64,000 nucleotides of DNA from Nansenia antarctica (Eukaryota; Chordata; Actinopteri; Argentiniformes; Microstomatidae). The DNA is taken from positions 41,581,076-41,645,075 of the forward strand of contig OZ022340.1 in assembly GCA_963989245.1 (NCBI GenBank), in the 5' to 3' direction. Positions 11,697 through 19,990 of the stretch are shown one piece after another. Position 1 is the first letter of the stretch; each line of letters starts with the position of its first letter. The notes beneath the pieces are model-generated. The model searched no databases. It saw nothing but the letters and a program-made list of their open reading frames with translations, and was not told the DNA's origin. Both the position numbers and the translations under genes were made by a program.

Positions 11697-13744
11697 GGGG
11701 GGGGGTTAGGGCTGTGTGTGTGTTTGTGTGCGTGCGTTAGGGCTGTGTTTGTGTGTGTGCGTGCGTTAGGGCTGTGTGTGTGTACGTGTGTGTGCGCGTG
11801 CGTGCGTGCGTTAGGGCTGTGTTTGTGTGTGTGTGTGTGCGTTAGGGCTGTGTGTGTGTGTGTGTGTGTTTGTTAGGGCTGTGTGTGTGTGTGTGTGCAT
11901 TAGGGCTGTGTGTGTGTGTGTGTGTGCGTTAGGGCTGTGTGTGTTGTGTTAAAATACCTCCAGCAGGAAGGTGAACATGTAGCTCAGGAAAGGGTGCTCC
12001 TCCTCCTCCTCATCATCGTCATCTCCCTCCTCCTCCTCCCCCCCCTCCTTCGGGGGAGACTCAAAACTCGTGGCGAACATGGACACAAACCCGATGACGT
12101 GCTCCACCGCGGGCTCGCGCTTGTACACGATCATGGCATACTTCAGGTAGTGGATGAACTCCTGGTGGAACACCGTCTTGTCCTCCAGCTAGACAGCGTC
12201 AGGATGGTGAAAACAAAAACACATTATTTTTATTGGTTTTGTCAAGTGCAAAATAACAGCCTCCGCACACACTCCAAACTCAAAAAATGTAGTTTAGTTT
12301 CTGAAGAATGGAAGTGAAGAGTATCAATAGAGTGTTTTAATATATATGCCTGAAGAAGGTCTATGACCGAAAGCTTGCCCAATAAACTACGTTTTTTTTC
12401 CACAGATTTGAGTGTTTGATGTAGGGATGCTCCGATGTAGGGATGCTCGGCCGATTTCACTCCAAATGACTCGATCGGTGATCGGCAAAAATGGCCGATC
12501 GCAAAAGATCAGCCTTAAAACATGTAACGTTAGATATATAACGGAGCGATGTATTTCTACGGAAAGGCTGACTGACGCGGGGCTCATTCAATCTCCGCGT
12601 TCTTTATAGATACGCTTGCAGCAGCGGGTGGACTCCCGGTTCATTGAGTTTACGGTTAAAAGCATAACTTCTCGGGGTGTCAGCGCGGTGGTTCAGGGCT
12701 CAAAATGACCGTATACCGATGGTGAAGTTAGCAAAGGAGTATTGTGATTGTACCACCTCCATAGCCGGTGTTATTCACGGGCAAAGACGGTGCCCTTTGC
12801 GGGTTAATAACTGTGAGTTACCGTGGGTTAGGATAACAATTCAAACGTGTCCGGATAGGGGAGAGGACAGGGAATCCAAAACCATTTGAATGGTGTCGAT
12901 ACGACACTGCTATCACGGTCGACACAGCGCGGAGCGAATTCCCTGTTAAAACGATTCTCTCGCCCCGCTGTCAACGGTAGTTTCAACCAGCAGGCGCGGT
13001 GCTGCGAGCAGCAGCGTGTGAACTCCCGGTTCATTGAGTTTACGGTTAAAAGCATAACTTCTCGGGGTGTCAGCGCGGTGGTTAAGGGCTCAAAATGACC
13101 GTATACCGATGGTGAAGTTAGCAAAGGAGTATTGTGTTTGTACCACCTTCACAGCCGGTGTTATTCACGGGCAAAGACGGTGCATAATAGCGATTTTTGT
13201 GTTATGCTTGTTGTAAATAAAAGTTCTATGATGCATTGAAATGACATTAAACTAAGATAATACGATGGTCAGCATAATTTTTCGAATCTTTATTAATAAG
13301 CTATTACAGAAACTGTAGTGACATTTTCCAAGAGCGAATGTGGTATTTAAAGATGGCGGTTAGCGAAGAAATCTATGAACATGGGATGACGATTTCCATT
13401 GACCAATCAACGGTGTGCAGCGTCACACGTCACACGCAGCCTGGCAAAAAGGTACCCTTCGGCCCTATGGTTCCTGCTCACGATGGGTAGCTAAAGAAGC
13501 GACCCGACCCGACCCAGGCCGACAAATGGAAAAGCGCCAAAGAAGCAGGCCAGCCCGGGCTGACCCGGGTCAGCCCTCTAGTGGAAAAGCCCCATAACTT
13601 TCAAGGATTTCAAGGACCTGTGGGAACCCTGCCTACCTTGCTGTAGCGGGCCTTGAGGCTGGCCACCAGCTTGGCTCTGTTGGTGTGGCCCTTCTGGGCC
13701 CGCTGGAACGCCTCCTTGATCTCCAGGTCTCCGTCTGTGGTCAT
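1637..13744 (-). CDS. ncapg: NCAPG, condensin I complex subunit G (5' part, 12 coding exons; 3' end outside window)
   Basis: CAP-G is a HEAT-repeat subunit of condensin I, which binds the kleisin CAP-H and DNA and compacts mitotic chromosomes. Twelve exons on the minus strand splice in consistent phase into 598 codons, against about 1000 residues for the vertebrate family. They run from the ATG at 13744 to the donor beside 1637. The order follows the family: N-terminal helix; acidic E/D run with EFIHYLKYAMIVYKREPAV upstream; VRFRVCQLIKKLLGSM; the HEAT segment NAEVRRAVLSCIAP; VLAEKVHVKVLRIAQRVSLL; LLELLHMLDVE-like text; YADYL; KKEFISQQLI; then CLELLKQMNMKTG. The remaining C-terminal exons must lie below position 1. 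Introns are unusually rich in simple repeats, and several splice junctions are themselves tandemly repeated. Identity rests on recognised family motifs and exon phase and is very likely correct. Confidence 0.93.
1748..2153. repeat. intron of CA, GT and CT simple repeats
   Basis: Contains (CA)n at 1750-1795, (GT)n at 1876-1911 and a CT/CCCT tract at about 2003-2138. No coding signal was seen between exons 12 and 11. Confidence 0.85.
2154..2339 (-). CDS. ncapg: NCAPG coding exon 11
   Basis: 62 codons encoding MAEVKVRILEAKQGLEESVA, then AQDFSTAAQLKETVRGLEEH and AALLLEAQESCQTDKDTRVEK. This is a charged, helical, coiled-coil-like insert. Acceptor is GTCCAG and donor GTACGC. It is flanked by a poly-G run (2350-2371) and by CT repeats. 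Confidence 0.92.
2340..2749. repeat. poly-G run and GA/GGAT simple repeats
   Basis: Poly-G at 2350-2371, (GA)n at about 2482-2526, and GGAGGGATGGAT-type repeats at 2598-2665. This is the intron between exons 11 and 10. Confidence 0.8.
2750..3285 (+). repeat. 26-bp minisatellite, about 20 units
   Basis: The unit is AGGCCTTGGTATCTGTTTAT plus TTACAA or TTATAA, repeated about 20 times with two longer units (TTATAATAGG). 26 is not a multiple of 3 and the unit has no stop in any plus frame, so long artefactual ORFs appear in all three frames. Confidence 0.92.
3286..3746. other. intron 10 remainder, no gene
   Basis: Unique-looking sequence with a short CTGGTTCTAGGTTC repeat at about 3655-3740. A GAAATGAAAT tail near 3590 and AAATAAA nearby suggest an old retroelement end. 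Nothing coding was recognised. Confidence 0.4.
3747..3836 (-). CDS. ncapg: NCAPG coding exon 10
   Basis: 90 nt, phase 0 at both ends, encoding VAEIISEVREPIVAVSQPVD followed by ANVHRRRQVK. Acceptor is CGCCAG and donor GTGAGA. The EIISE.R.PIV pattern is characteristic of CAP-G. Confidence 0.88.
3837..4038. repeat. CA/GT microsatellites in intron 9
   Basis: (CA)n at 3845-3876 is followed by long (GT)n with TGAG and TGCG interruptions to about 4032. This leaves almost no unique intron sequence between exons 10 and 9. Confidence 0.9.
4039..4162 (-). CDS. ncapg: NCAPG coding exon 9
   Basis: 124 nt encoding RCVLAVLQEMLRLPETPPSL, then VSLLTQKLLSLFPDDTRRTQ and a final Ala, with acceptor CTGCAG and donor GTGAG. 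Phase 2 in, phase 0 out. Confidence 0.9.
4443..4583 (-). CDS. ncapg: NCAPG coding exon 8
   Basis: 141 nt from acceptor CATGCAG| to donor |GTGAG, encoding YLKGVPVMSEEQRADFTQLE, then MVMKKEFISQQLIHL and LDTNEEGG; phase 2 in and out. The acceptor and first exonic bases are repeated at 4584-4690. Confidence 0.9.
4584..4690 (-). repeat. splice-junction repeat, exon 8 acceptor
   Basis: Two further copies of CTTCAGGTACCTGCATGG plus TTATAACA (plus strand) follow the genuine boundary at 4583. On the gene strand each reads TGTTATAACCATGCAG|GTAC and continues CTGAAG, i.e. 3' splice site plus first exonic bases of exon 8. Confidence 0.85.
4728..5148 (-). repeat. splice-junction minisatellite, exon 7 donor
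   Basis: Five copies of GTGTTACCCAGACAGGTAGT followed by CAGCGTA (starting near 4727, 4806, 4886, 4959 and 5063) lie in TTAGGGTGTG-type filler. On the gene strand each equals the last 22-24 bases of exon 7 plus TCTGG|GTAACAC. The genuine junction is at 5149. Confidence 0.9.
5149..5298 (-). CDS. ncapg: NCAPG coding exon 7
   Basis: 150 nt encoding RLIPVESLSCERVLCWRALC, then EHVKAQGDQGEELLERLLPD and ADTYADYLS, ending TCTGG|GTAAC in phase 2. The YADYL end and its donor recur five more times at 4728-5148. Confidence 0.92.
5299..5785. repeat. CA-rich repeat plus a duplicated exon 6 donor
   Basis: Interrupted (CA)n with GGACA and AAACGGACA variants fills 5299-5620. At about 5722-5766 there is a near-copy of the last 40 bases of exon 6 with its GTAC donor and adjoining (GT)n, so two tandem donors precede this intron. 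Confidence 0.85.
5786..5978 (-). CDS. ncapg: NCAPG coding exon 6
   Basis: 193 nt encoding EPVREVVRSCLLPAWLRLLQ, then DVLDLLHMLDVEFCSQTALD, ending GLGD plus two bases (phase 2). Acceptor is TGTGCAG and donor GTACAC. The exon end plus donor is duplicated once at about 5722-5766. Confidence 0.9.
5979..6678. repeat. CA tract and CACAGAGACAC minisatellite
   Basis: (CA)n at 5981-6028, a short unique stretch, then about 570 bp of CACAGAGACACCCAGACAC variants (6094-6660). This is the intron between exons 6 and 5 and contains no coding signal. Confidence 0.9.
6679..6763 (-). CDS. ncapg: NCAPG coding exon 5
   Basis: 85 nt encoding VLAEKVHVKVLRIAQRVSLL followed by QDGLHDSSG, with acceptor TTTCAG and donor GTACTG; phase 0 in, phase 1 out. 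Both flanking introns are CA/CAGA repeats. Confidence 0.9.
6850..6995 (-). CDS. ncapg: NCAPG coding exon 4
   Basis: 146 nt; the first two bases complete an Ala codon with exon 3. It encodes YMLILENDSNAEVRRAVLSC and continues through IAP and RTRDVKENVRKLAYE to donor GTACAC. This is the most conserved HEAT segment of CAP-G. Part of the exon start is duplicated at 7047-7076. Confidence 0.92.
7047..7076 (-). repeat. partial duplicate of exon 4 start
   Basis: GAGTCATTCTCCAGGATCAA then CAGGTAGGCTAG repeats the boundary at 6968-6999 (one mismatch, CAT versus CAG), after a (GT)n run. On the gene strand it recreates an AG acceptor (CCTAG|CCTACCTG) upstream of the real one. Confidence 0.85.
7189..8457 (-). 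repeat. splice-junction minisatellite of exon 3 donor, block A (about 47 units)
   Basis: Units of 20-30 bp read AGTACCTTTAATGGTGGGAC plus AGACAGAC or AGTCAGTC. On the gene strand each is CTGTCCCACCATTAAAG|GTA then CTG, the exact 3' end and 5' splice site of exon 3. Variants such as GGAGGGACAG and GGTAGGACAG recur, implying unequal exchange. The array continues after an insertion as block B and ends at the genuine junction. Confidence 0.95.
8458..9026. mobile_element. about 560-bp MITE-like insertion splitting the minisatellite
   Basis: The array stops after CCTTTAA and resumes at AGGTGGGAC. The inserted block starts CTCATTGACTGCCA and ends TGGCAGTCAA, giving about 10-bp inverted ends (TTGACTGCCA). 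TTAA at the left edge suggests a piggyBac-like target, but the right edge reads TCAA, so the superfamily is uncertain. An internal near-palindrome (AAAGACGCCAAATGGCGTCTTT, 8518-8540) repeats a similar one at 8476. Confidence 0.7.
9027..9412 (-). repeat. splice-junction minisatellite of exon 3 donor, block B (about 13 units)
   Basis: Same unit as block A, mostly with the AGTCAGTC spacer. It runs without interruption into the true exon 3 boundary at 9413. Confidence 0.95.
9413..9641 (-). CDS. ncapg: NCAPG coding exon 3
   Basis: 229 nt encoding SHKANSHAVRFRVCQLIKKL ... then NIRIQAALAMTRLQEPQNPD, ending ..CCC ACC ATT AAA G| in phase 1. It forms HEAT-type helices. The donor AAAG|GTACTG and the last 15-20 exonic bases are the unit of the minisatellite that fills the next intron. 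Confidence 0.92.
9650..9930. repeat. G-rich minisatellite in intron 2
   Basis: GGGAGGGATGAGGGTGGGGG followed by AGAGATGGAGTGA is repeated about eight times. Many runs of three or more G make G-quadruplexes possible on the plus (non-template) strand. Confidence 0.85.
9931..11430. other. intron 2, no gene recognised
   Basis: AT-rich sequence with ACAATATCACAATATCAC repeats near 10260-10310 and a GC-richer block (10430-10790). It is probably one or more old repeats. I cannot assign any open stretch here. Confidence 0.4.
11431..11950. repeat. (GT)n / CGTTAGGGCTGTG minisatellite
   Basis: About 15 units of variable (GT)n followed by GCGTTAGGGCTG. It abuts exon 2 (its donor is at 11957), leaving almost no unique sequence at the 5' end of intron 2. 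Confidence 0.9.
11958..12188 (-). CDS. ncapg: NCAPG coding exon 2
   Basis: 77 codons between acceptor GTCTAG and donor GTATTT, phase 0 at both ends. It begins LEDKTVFHQEFIHYLKYAM and contains an acidic run (EEEEGDDDDEEEEE) followed by FLSYMFTFLLE. The acidic stretch corresponds to the low-complexity acidic loop typical of vertebrate CAP-G. Confidence 0.9.
12420..13590. mobile_element. dispersed repeat with internal direct duplication (intron 1)
   Basis: CAGCCTTAAAACATGTAACG and the following 120 bases recur at 54691-54800; GCGATTTTTGTGTTATGCTT and the following 200 bases recur at 56480-56700. A block of about 160 bp (CGGTTCATTGAGTTTACGGT to GACGGTGC) is duplicated at 12638-12795 and 13026-13183. 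The right end (CTAGTGGAAAAGCCCC) resembles the end of the element at 54073-56836. Probably a non-autonomous DNA transposon. Confidence 0.6.
13637..13744 (-). CDS. ncapg: NCAPG coding exon 1
   Basis: 36 codons starting MTTDGDLEIKEAFQRAQK and ending ...ARYSK, with donor GTAGGC at 13636-13631 (phase 0). An acceptor-like CAG sits just upstream of the ATG (GTCCAG|GAGAGTTAAAG), so a non-coding leader exon probably lies further right. The KEAF..AQ pattern matches the start of vertebrate CAP-G. The downstream intron edge is part of a dispersed repeat ending GGGAACCCTGCC on the plus strand. Confidence 0.85.
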
Positions 13745-13802
13745 CTTTAACTCTCCTGGACGAACACGTTACTTTTAAAAGCGTTGTCAGCCGTACAATG
13801 GT

Positions 13803-14122
13803 TTTCTCTGTGTACCACATGCACAAAAGAAGAGATTTGGTGAGGCTGCATTCTCATTTTATGCAGCCAGATTGTGGAATGCACTGCCAGTTTGCATTAG
13901 GGATGCAACCTCAGCACATGTTCAAGTCAAGACTAAAAACCCATCTTTTTAATATTGCCTTAAAATGACTTTAAATGACATTAATGTTAGTTGATGAATC
14001 TATATATTTGTATGTAATGTACTGACTTGATTAAATCTTATAGTCATTCTTATATTATTTTGTTATTTTGTTAAAGCACTTTGAGCTGCAACGTTTGCAG
14101 GAAAAGTGCTATACAAATAAAG

Positions 14123-14166
<44 letters not shown>
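13803..14166 (+). mobile_element. 5'-truncated LINE 3' end
   Basis: The coding remnant translates to a pattern typical of the C-terminus of fish non-LTR retrotransposon polymerases (CGMHCQFAL..., then FKSRLKTHLFNIAL). It is followed by an AT-rich 3' UTR containing AAAGCACTTTGAGCTGCA and a (TTA)n tail at 14126-14166. The (TTA)n tail marks the 3' end. Clade not determined (CR1/L2/Rex type). Confidence 0.7.
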
Positions 14167-14167
<1 letters not shown>

Positions 14168-14383
14168 GTGAGATTATATCCAAAGTCCAAAGCTGTTTTC
14201 TTACCGGCTAGATCGTCTCAACAACACAGTGGTTCCGGTACTACTGTTGGCTACTACCATCTAGCTAAAGTTAGGCTGTACTGCGAAGTAGTTTAAAGCT
14301 GCATAATTTCAGTTCACGGTATTGAAATATATATCATAACATACTTCTCTCGTGCAATACAACTACAGTCCTTCGATACCTTT

Positions 14384-14500
14384 GTCTGGGGGTGGGGGGA
14401 CACTACAGATCTGTCTCTGGGGGTGGGGGGACACTACAGATCTGTCTCTGGGGGTGGGGGGACACTACAGATCTGTCTCTGGGGGTGGGGGGGACAGTGG
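14384..14500. repeat. G-rich tandem repeat, 4 units
   Basis: GTCTGGGGGTGGGGGGACAC plus TACAGATCT is repeated about four times. A separate GTGACAGTTGGATCTAA repeat (five units) lies at 14689-14762. Confidence 0.85.
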
Positions 14501-14639
14501 GACACTACAGGGACGTTCGCTAATGTGTTTACACAACCGTTTGGGTGGCTGCGGCGCTTTGGAATAAGGTGCTGTATAAGTCAGTCCATTTACACACAAG
14601 TTTGAAGTTTCCACTGAACTAAAGCAGCAGGGACATGAC

Positions 14640-15205
14640 ATGTGATTACAGGGTATATACAGGAATCTTGAGGTTAATTTGAAAGTGACAGTTGGATCTA
14701 AGTGACAGTTGGATCTAAGTGACAGTTGGATCTAAGTGACAGTTGGATCTAAGTGACAGTTGACACTAGAACAGCCGTGTCTATGTTACCTACTCAGGGC
14801 ATATACAGGAATCTGGAGGTTAATTTCAATACCTTTCTAAGACTTTTTAAAGACCTTGTCAATATTTTTCCAGACCTCACCGCCACTTGGAGCTGTAACC
14901 GTTGACATCAGTGACACCTTTAACTTAACAGTTTTAGTTTGCAACAGACTAGACCACTATCATACAACACAATGTTCAGGTTCATCTTTGTTTTTTAATA
15001 AAAACGAATAAATTCACTAAACTTTTACTCAAAGTTTTTAGGACTCAAACTCTTTGGACAGAGTCTAATTCAGAAAAATACCTATGAAATTCAAGACCTC
15101 ATAAAATCGTGATAAGACTTTTTAATACTTATTAAGGGTCTTGATTTTCCCAAAATTGATTTATCAACTTTTAATACTTTTCAAGACACCGCGGATACCC
15201 TGCCT
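14640..15205. mobile_element. possible MITE sequence
   Basis: TATACAGGAATCT.GAGGTTAATTT occurs at 14652 and 14802. 14830-15200 is a CTTTTTAATACTT/AAGACC-rich element ending GCGGATACCCTGCCTAC, similar to the intron 1 edge near 13610-13636. Boundaries are uncertain. Confidence 0.35.
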
Positions 15206-15387
15206 ACTCTCTGTAGCCTAGTAGTAGCAACCCTGAGAACCCCCTCGTAGCTAGCCCTCTAGCGCCCCCCTCCCCTCCAGGCCGCCCGGGGTACTGCGGG
15301 CGAGGCAGCTAGCCAGGGTGGCTAACCCACTACTTACCACAGGGATGTTCGCTAACGTGTTCACACGGTCAGTTTAACGTGAAACTA

Positions 15388-16328
15388 AGGCCTTGTCCAC
15401 ACTACACCGTGGGTTTTCCCTAAAAAAAGAATCGCGTCCACACAATCACAGTTATAAAAAAACACCATCCACACAAAACCGCGAACATTGTTTAAACCGC
15501 GCCAAAAATAACCAATAGCGTCTGGCTGTGCCCCTTGGCGAATCAGAAGTCTGGAAAACAGCTACCATTTCCGGTCCTATTATTATTATTATTATTATTA
15601 TTATTCAAACTTCCTAAACCTTTTGAAACATTATGTCTGTGTACATTAAAACTGTAGTCGTCATCACAAGTTAGAAAATGATATTGGGCCCCCAAATCAG
15701 TTTACAACTTGTTGTAATTATATTACGATGTTTCTGGTATGCAAGCAATGCAGGGTGCGTTCGTAAATCCGCTCTGAGAGCGCCGGAGCGCACACTGGGT
15801 TCAACGTCCCGTAATTTGATTGGACAAGAGGCATTCCATGAGTGCTGATCAGATTTCCAGGGCGAATTTACGAACGCAGCCGTAATATAGCTAGTTAACA
15901 GAAGACGGAAAGAAACGTCAGATCAGATATATAAATATATATAAACTGGTTATTTTGATAAACTGGACACATTTTGGGAATATATATGGTTACTTTCTCG
16001 CCTGAAAACATATTAAAACTTCATAAAATGACATGTTAACACTTAGAGGCAAAAGTACAGATTTTAGCCAATGGAGGTTTAAAATGGAGGATTTAAATTG
16101 TCTTTGTTGTGGCACAATTGACGTTCAAGCCGAAAACCCCGGTTTTCCCGTATACACCTCTCCGCTGAAACCGGAGTTTCTACAAAAGTTCGCCCTGGCC
16201 GGAGTTCTCAAGAAAGCACGCCGGTTTCAGTAACCGCTGAACTGCAAGTCACGGGTGCGTGTGGATGGAAGGCCAAACCGGGTAGAAACACGCCCGGTTA
16301 AACGCCCGGAGTAGTGTGTACAGGGCCT
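15388..16328. mobile_element. non-autonomous DNA transposon, about 940 bp
   Basis: The left end AAGGCCTTGTCCACACTACA and the reverse complement of the right end (AGGCCCTGTACACACTACTC) form imperfect terminal inverted repeats. There is no transposase. A hAT-type origin is plausible but no clear 8-bp target duplication was found. Confidence 0.55.
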
Positions 16329-16459
16329 AAAGCAGTAACACGACATGTATGACTAACGTAACATCGTGTATAGGTTACATATATACTTATACACACATTA
16401 AGACACATTAAGACACATTAAGACATCGTTCAGGATAATTAATTCGTACTTTTGTTGAC

Positions 16460-16620
16460 GACAAAAGCCGCTGTGCTGTTTCTCCGACTGGCCGCCTCTT
16501 TTTCAAATCTCAACTGTCCCTCAGCTCAGCTCTCGCGAGAGGTCGGAATCTCGCTGAGGGGCGTGTGCGCGCGCTGCCTCCTCCTCCTCGCGGCAGGTTC
16601 ACAGCGCGTTGGAATAGGTG
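16460..16620 (-). promoter_or_regulatory. ncapg: candidate NCAPG promoter / CpG-rich block
   Basis: A CpG-rich patch in AT-rich surroundings holds the palindrome TCTCGCGAGA (about 16531-16540), a known core-promoter motif. About 25-30 bases downstream on the minus strand is TTTGAA, the CHR core used by DREAM/MMB to restrict G2/M genes such as condensin subunits. The acceptor just before the NCAPG ATG predicts a leader exon to the right, consistent with a start here 2.8 kb upstream. No transcript evidence was available. Confidence 0.45.
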
Positions 16621-17375
16621 GACATAGGTCATAACTGTTTATATCTCATAACTGTATATAGCTCATAACTGTTTATATCTCATAACTGTTTATATCTCAT
16701 AACTGTATATACCTCTATACTGATGTTTACAACACTACCTCTGCACATACTGTATATTACATAGTTACTTATCACTATCATTCTTGTTCTATGTATATTA
16801 TGCCCTTTATATCACTATTTGCACTTCTGGTTAGATGCTAAACTGCATTTCGTCGTATAGTATTTGTACTCTGCGATGACAATAAAGTGTAATCTAATCT
16901 AATGATAGATCAAAAGAACATCATTGATCATATCTGTCAAGTTATGTGTTGGTTTTCTGTGCTTCCCCTAACTTGAAAGGGCTTTGACCGTTTGACCAGA
17001 GTTTCACTGGGACTCCACTCTTTCTGCATCCAATGACCAGACAGCAATTATCTTTCTCCTTTTATTTTGGACTTAATTTTGTCTCTTTTTCATCAGAATT
17101 ACAAGTAGTAGCAGTAGTAGTAGGTGAAAAACCTTGAAAATGTATAAACACAAAATATAGCGGCTAAGAAACAATATGAAATAATTTACAATGCAATAAA
17201 ACATTATACATTTACAATGCAATAAAACATTCCAAAATGATATACCGCCCCTTTAACTTCACCATGAACTGAACTTGATATCAAACACCCAACAGCAACC
17301 AATTGGCTATCAAACAAATCCAAGATATCAAACAAACAACAACACACATCCAAGTCATCTCACCGTCAGCCACTC

Positions 17376-17540
17376 TGGGGGGTATTCCATCAATGTCGCT
17401 AAAGGAAAATCCTGGCTTATTTTTGATAACTCTCACGAGACCTATCAGAATATGCCTGGATATTTTTAGGAACTCTCGCGAGACTTGTCAGACTAAACCT
17501 GGATTTTCTTTTAGCGATGTTGATGGAATACCCCCCAGGT
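17376..17540. mobile_element. palindromic MITE, 165 bp
   Basis: The left end TGGGGGGTATTCCATCAATG.CGCTAAAGGAAAATCC is inverted at the right end, with few mismatches. A second copy is at 44802-44914. The whole element can fold on itself. Confidence 0.75.
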
Positions 17541-17919
17541 CTCTGCAAACAGTTGGTTTGAGCACAGCACTGCAATAATAGGCAAATGTTCCTACCACAG
17601 TGTGTTTGTTGAACTGAATCCTCAACTGTGGGACTGCAGACTAAAGGGAGTGGTGATTGTTCAGGTGAGCTGCTGGGTGATTAGTGAATTGATTTCAGCT
17701 GTGCAGGCCATGACTGTCATCTCATGTTTCTCCTCTGGGGGGAATGGGAGCCAAACCCATGTTGGGATGGCTGAGTTTCTCTAGGGAGGAGAAATTGGGC
17801 TCTTTTTCCTTGTTTGTGAAGGAATGGCACTGTATTTGGTTTCTGGTTGAGTTTGCCAAGACAATATCACAGGGTAGCACAGGACTCAAATAGACTATTA
17901 AATAGACTGTATATATATA

Positions 17920-18410
17920 TAGGTTTAACATTTTATTAGGGACACCTGTACAGTCGAGCTGGTGGAGGTGGTGTAATGGTGTGTTTGTGGGCCCGTTAAT
18001 ACCAATCAATCATCGCTTGAATGTCACAGCCTATTTGAGTATTGTCTGACCATGTGCATCCCTTCATGGCCACAATGTACCCATCTCCTAATGGCTACTT
18101 CCAGCATGATAATGCACCGTGTCACAAAGCTAAAGTCGTCTCAAATTGGATTCATGAACATGACAATGAGTTCAGTGTTCTTCAGTGGCCTTCCCAGTCA
18201 CCGGATCTGAATCCAGTAGACAACACCTTTGGGATGTGGCAGAATTGGAGATCCACAGCTTGAAAAGCGCACTTGAATTAATCTGCAGGAATTGCGTGAT
18301 GCAATCGTGATGCAATCATGTCATCATGGACCATCATGGACCAGAATGTTTCCAACATCTTGTGGAATCAATGCCACTACCCCAGTAGTTCCTAAAGGGC
18401 TCAGTGTGTG
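17920..18410 (+). pseudogene. Tc1-like transposase fragment (C-terminal)
   Basis: 18042-18263 encodes the end of a DDE transposase: HDNAPCHKAKVVSNWIHEH, then WPSQSPDLNPVDNTF. These are the second and third catalytic regions of Tc1/mariner enzymes (D..N..C.H and SPDLNP.D/E). The N-terminal DNA-binding part and the first Asp are missing, and stops follow. This is an inactive fragment. Confidence 0.85.
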
Positions 18411-18929
18411 TGTGTATATATAAATGCCGTCAAGGCCGCAGCTGTTTCAAGATTAGGGTCCTTTTTCTCTTCGTCTTCACCCAAAGCATTAACTCACGTA
18501 CGTTTGTCGACGTCAAACCTGCCTGTTGCACTATTCCCTGTCTGAGATTATTAACCCTGTAGCTCCCACTACCCCCTTGCTGCACAGCCATAGACACTAC
18601 CCCCCCCCCCCCCCCTCTACTGTAAAGACTATAGAGTCTATTCTATAGAGTTATGAAGCGTGTTGTCAGAATGTAGCTCATTGCAGCTCATTGAACTTTC
18701 CTCCGGTTCAATACAGAAAAAGATCCATATGTTTTTCCCATCCGGACCTTTTCAAAACTGTTAATAAAAGTGTTGTGTAACATTATAGGCTCAGGGTTTC
18801 TTGTAAGTTTTCTTGCCCAATGAACTAGCATTTGATTTCGTCTTCAGTTGGCGATCTACAGTCCTTAAAGGTGCAATACGTAACATTCAAGTTTATTGTA
18901 CAAAGTTATTGAGAAACGGTTACCAGAAC

Positions 18930-19077
18930 CAAACAAACGGTAGTGAATCAGAAACAGTTCTCTAGTGAATCAGAAACCGTTCGCAAGTGAGTGAGAAACA
19001 GTTCGCTAGTGAATCAGAAACAGTTCACTGGTGAGTCAGAAACAGTTCTCTAGTGAATCAGAAACAGTTCTCTAGTG
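18930..19077. repeat. CTAGTGAATCAGAAACAGTT minisatellite, left part
   Basis: Units of 24-26 bp (AGTTCTCTAGTGAATCAGAA AC) with TAGTGAGTC variants. The array resumes after the hAT insertion at 28328 and again at 29530-29575. Confidence 0.9.
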
Positions 19078-19295
19078 CAGGGGTCTTCAACCTTTTTCAA
19101 CCCAAGGACCCCTTGGATGAGAGACAAACAGAACAGGGACCCCCACATGTAATATATATATAAGCCTATAATAACTTTTATATTTACTTCATTCACCTTT
19201 TATTTCACCATAATAACCTATTTATATACTGGGTTATTAGCCTATATGTGTTTATGATTGATAAAACGTTCATGCATAATTATGATTGGTTATTA

Positions 19296-19990
19296 TTATT
19301 GTTTTTGTTGTTGTTCTTGTTCTTGATGAGGCTTATATTTTCTATTATTATTATTTTTCAACAATGAAACTTTTAGCTTCAGGAAGCAAGGTATGCCTAC
19401 CTCCTGGGTGGAGGTTGTCAGGCAGAGCATCATGTCATCCTCAGGCTGCAGTCTGGAACTGTATTTGCTCTTCAGGTAGGTGAGGGAGGAGAATCCTCTT
19501 TCACAAAGATAAGTTGTTGCAAAAGGCAAGAGGCTCACCATGGCCTTTGCTGTCAGTTGGGGGAAGTATTTCTGGCAATGGATCCAGAACTGGGTGAGAG
19601 GCTGTGACTCGTACACATTCTTGTGTGTACTGTCTGTGGTTAGGTCGATCAGCTGATCTTCCTCAGCGGCTGTCAGGTTTGAGCCGTCTGATGCATTGTC
19701 TTTGAATGATAACCGTATCCATGTCTTGTGCTTTCTCCAAGACTCAGTCTCAGAAAAGTACTTCTCAAATTGACTTTCGAGTGCCTCCAAGTGATCAACA
19801 ATTGCGCATTTCACATCAGGCGAGGGCGCATTGAAATGCGCAGCCAGCTCCGTGTGGTTTTGGCCAACCAGAATCTCGAGGATAGCTGTGCGTAATTCAA
19901 AGACGCGCGCCAATACTGATCCACGGGAAAGCCATCTGACCTCGGCATGGTAAAGGAGCGCGTTGTGTTCCTCTCCTATAGCGGCGCATA
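19296..19990 (-). pseudogene. hAT transposase C-terminal remnant
   Basis: The reading frame encodes EVRWLSRGSVLARVFELRTA, a segment ending DQLIDLTTDS, then the dimerisation region KAMVSLLPFATTYLCERGFS with SSLTYLKSKYSSRL. These are hallmarks of ZBED5/SCAND3-like hAT transposases. The frame continues on the other side of gypsy-1 (27929-27950 encodes part of RLFASLC...), showing that gypsy-1 landed inside the gene. Upstream of that, stops appear and the catalytic N-terminal half is absent. Confidence 0.85.

Noticed and set aside
13578..13826. 82-codon minus ORF over NCAPG exon 1
   Set aside because: A different frame from the exon that splices in phase with exon 2.
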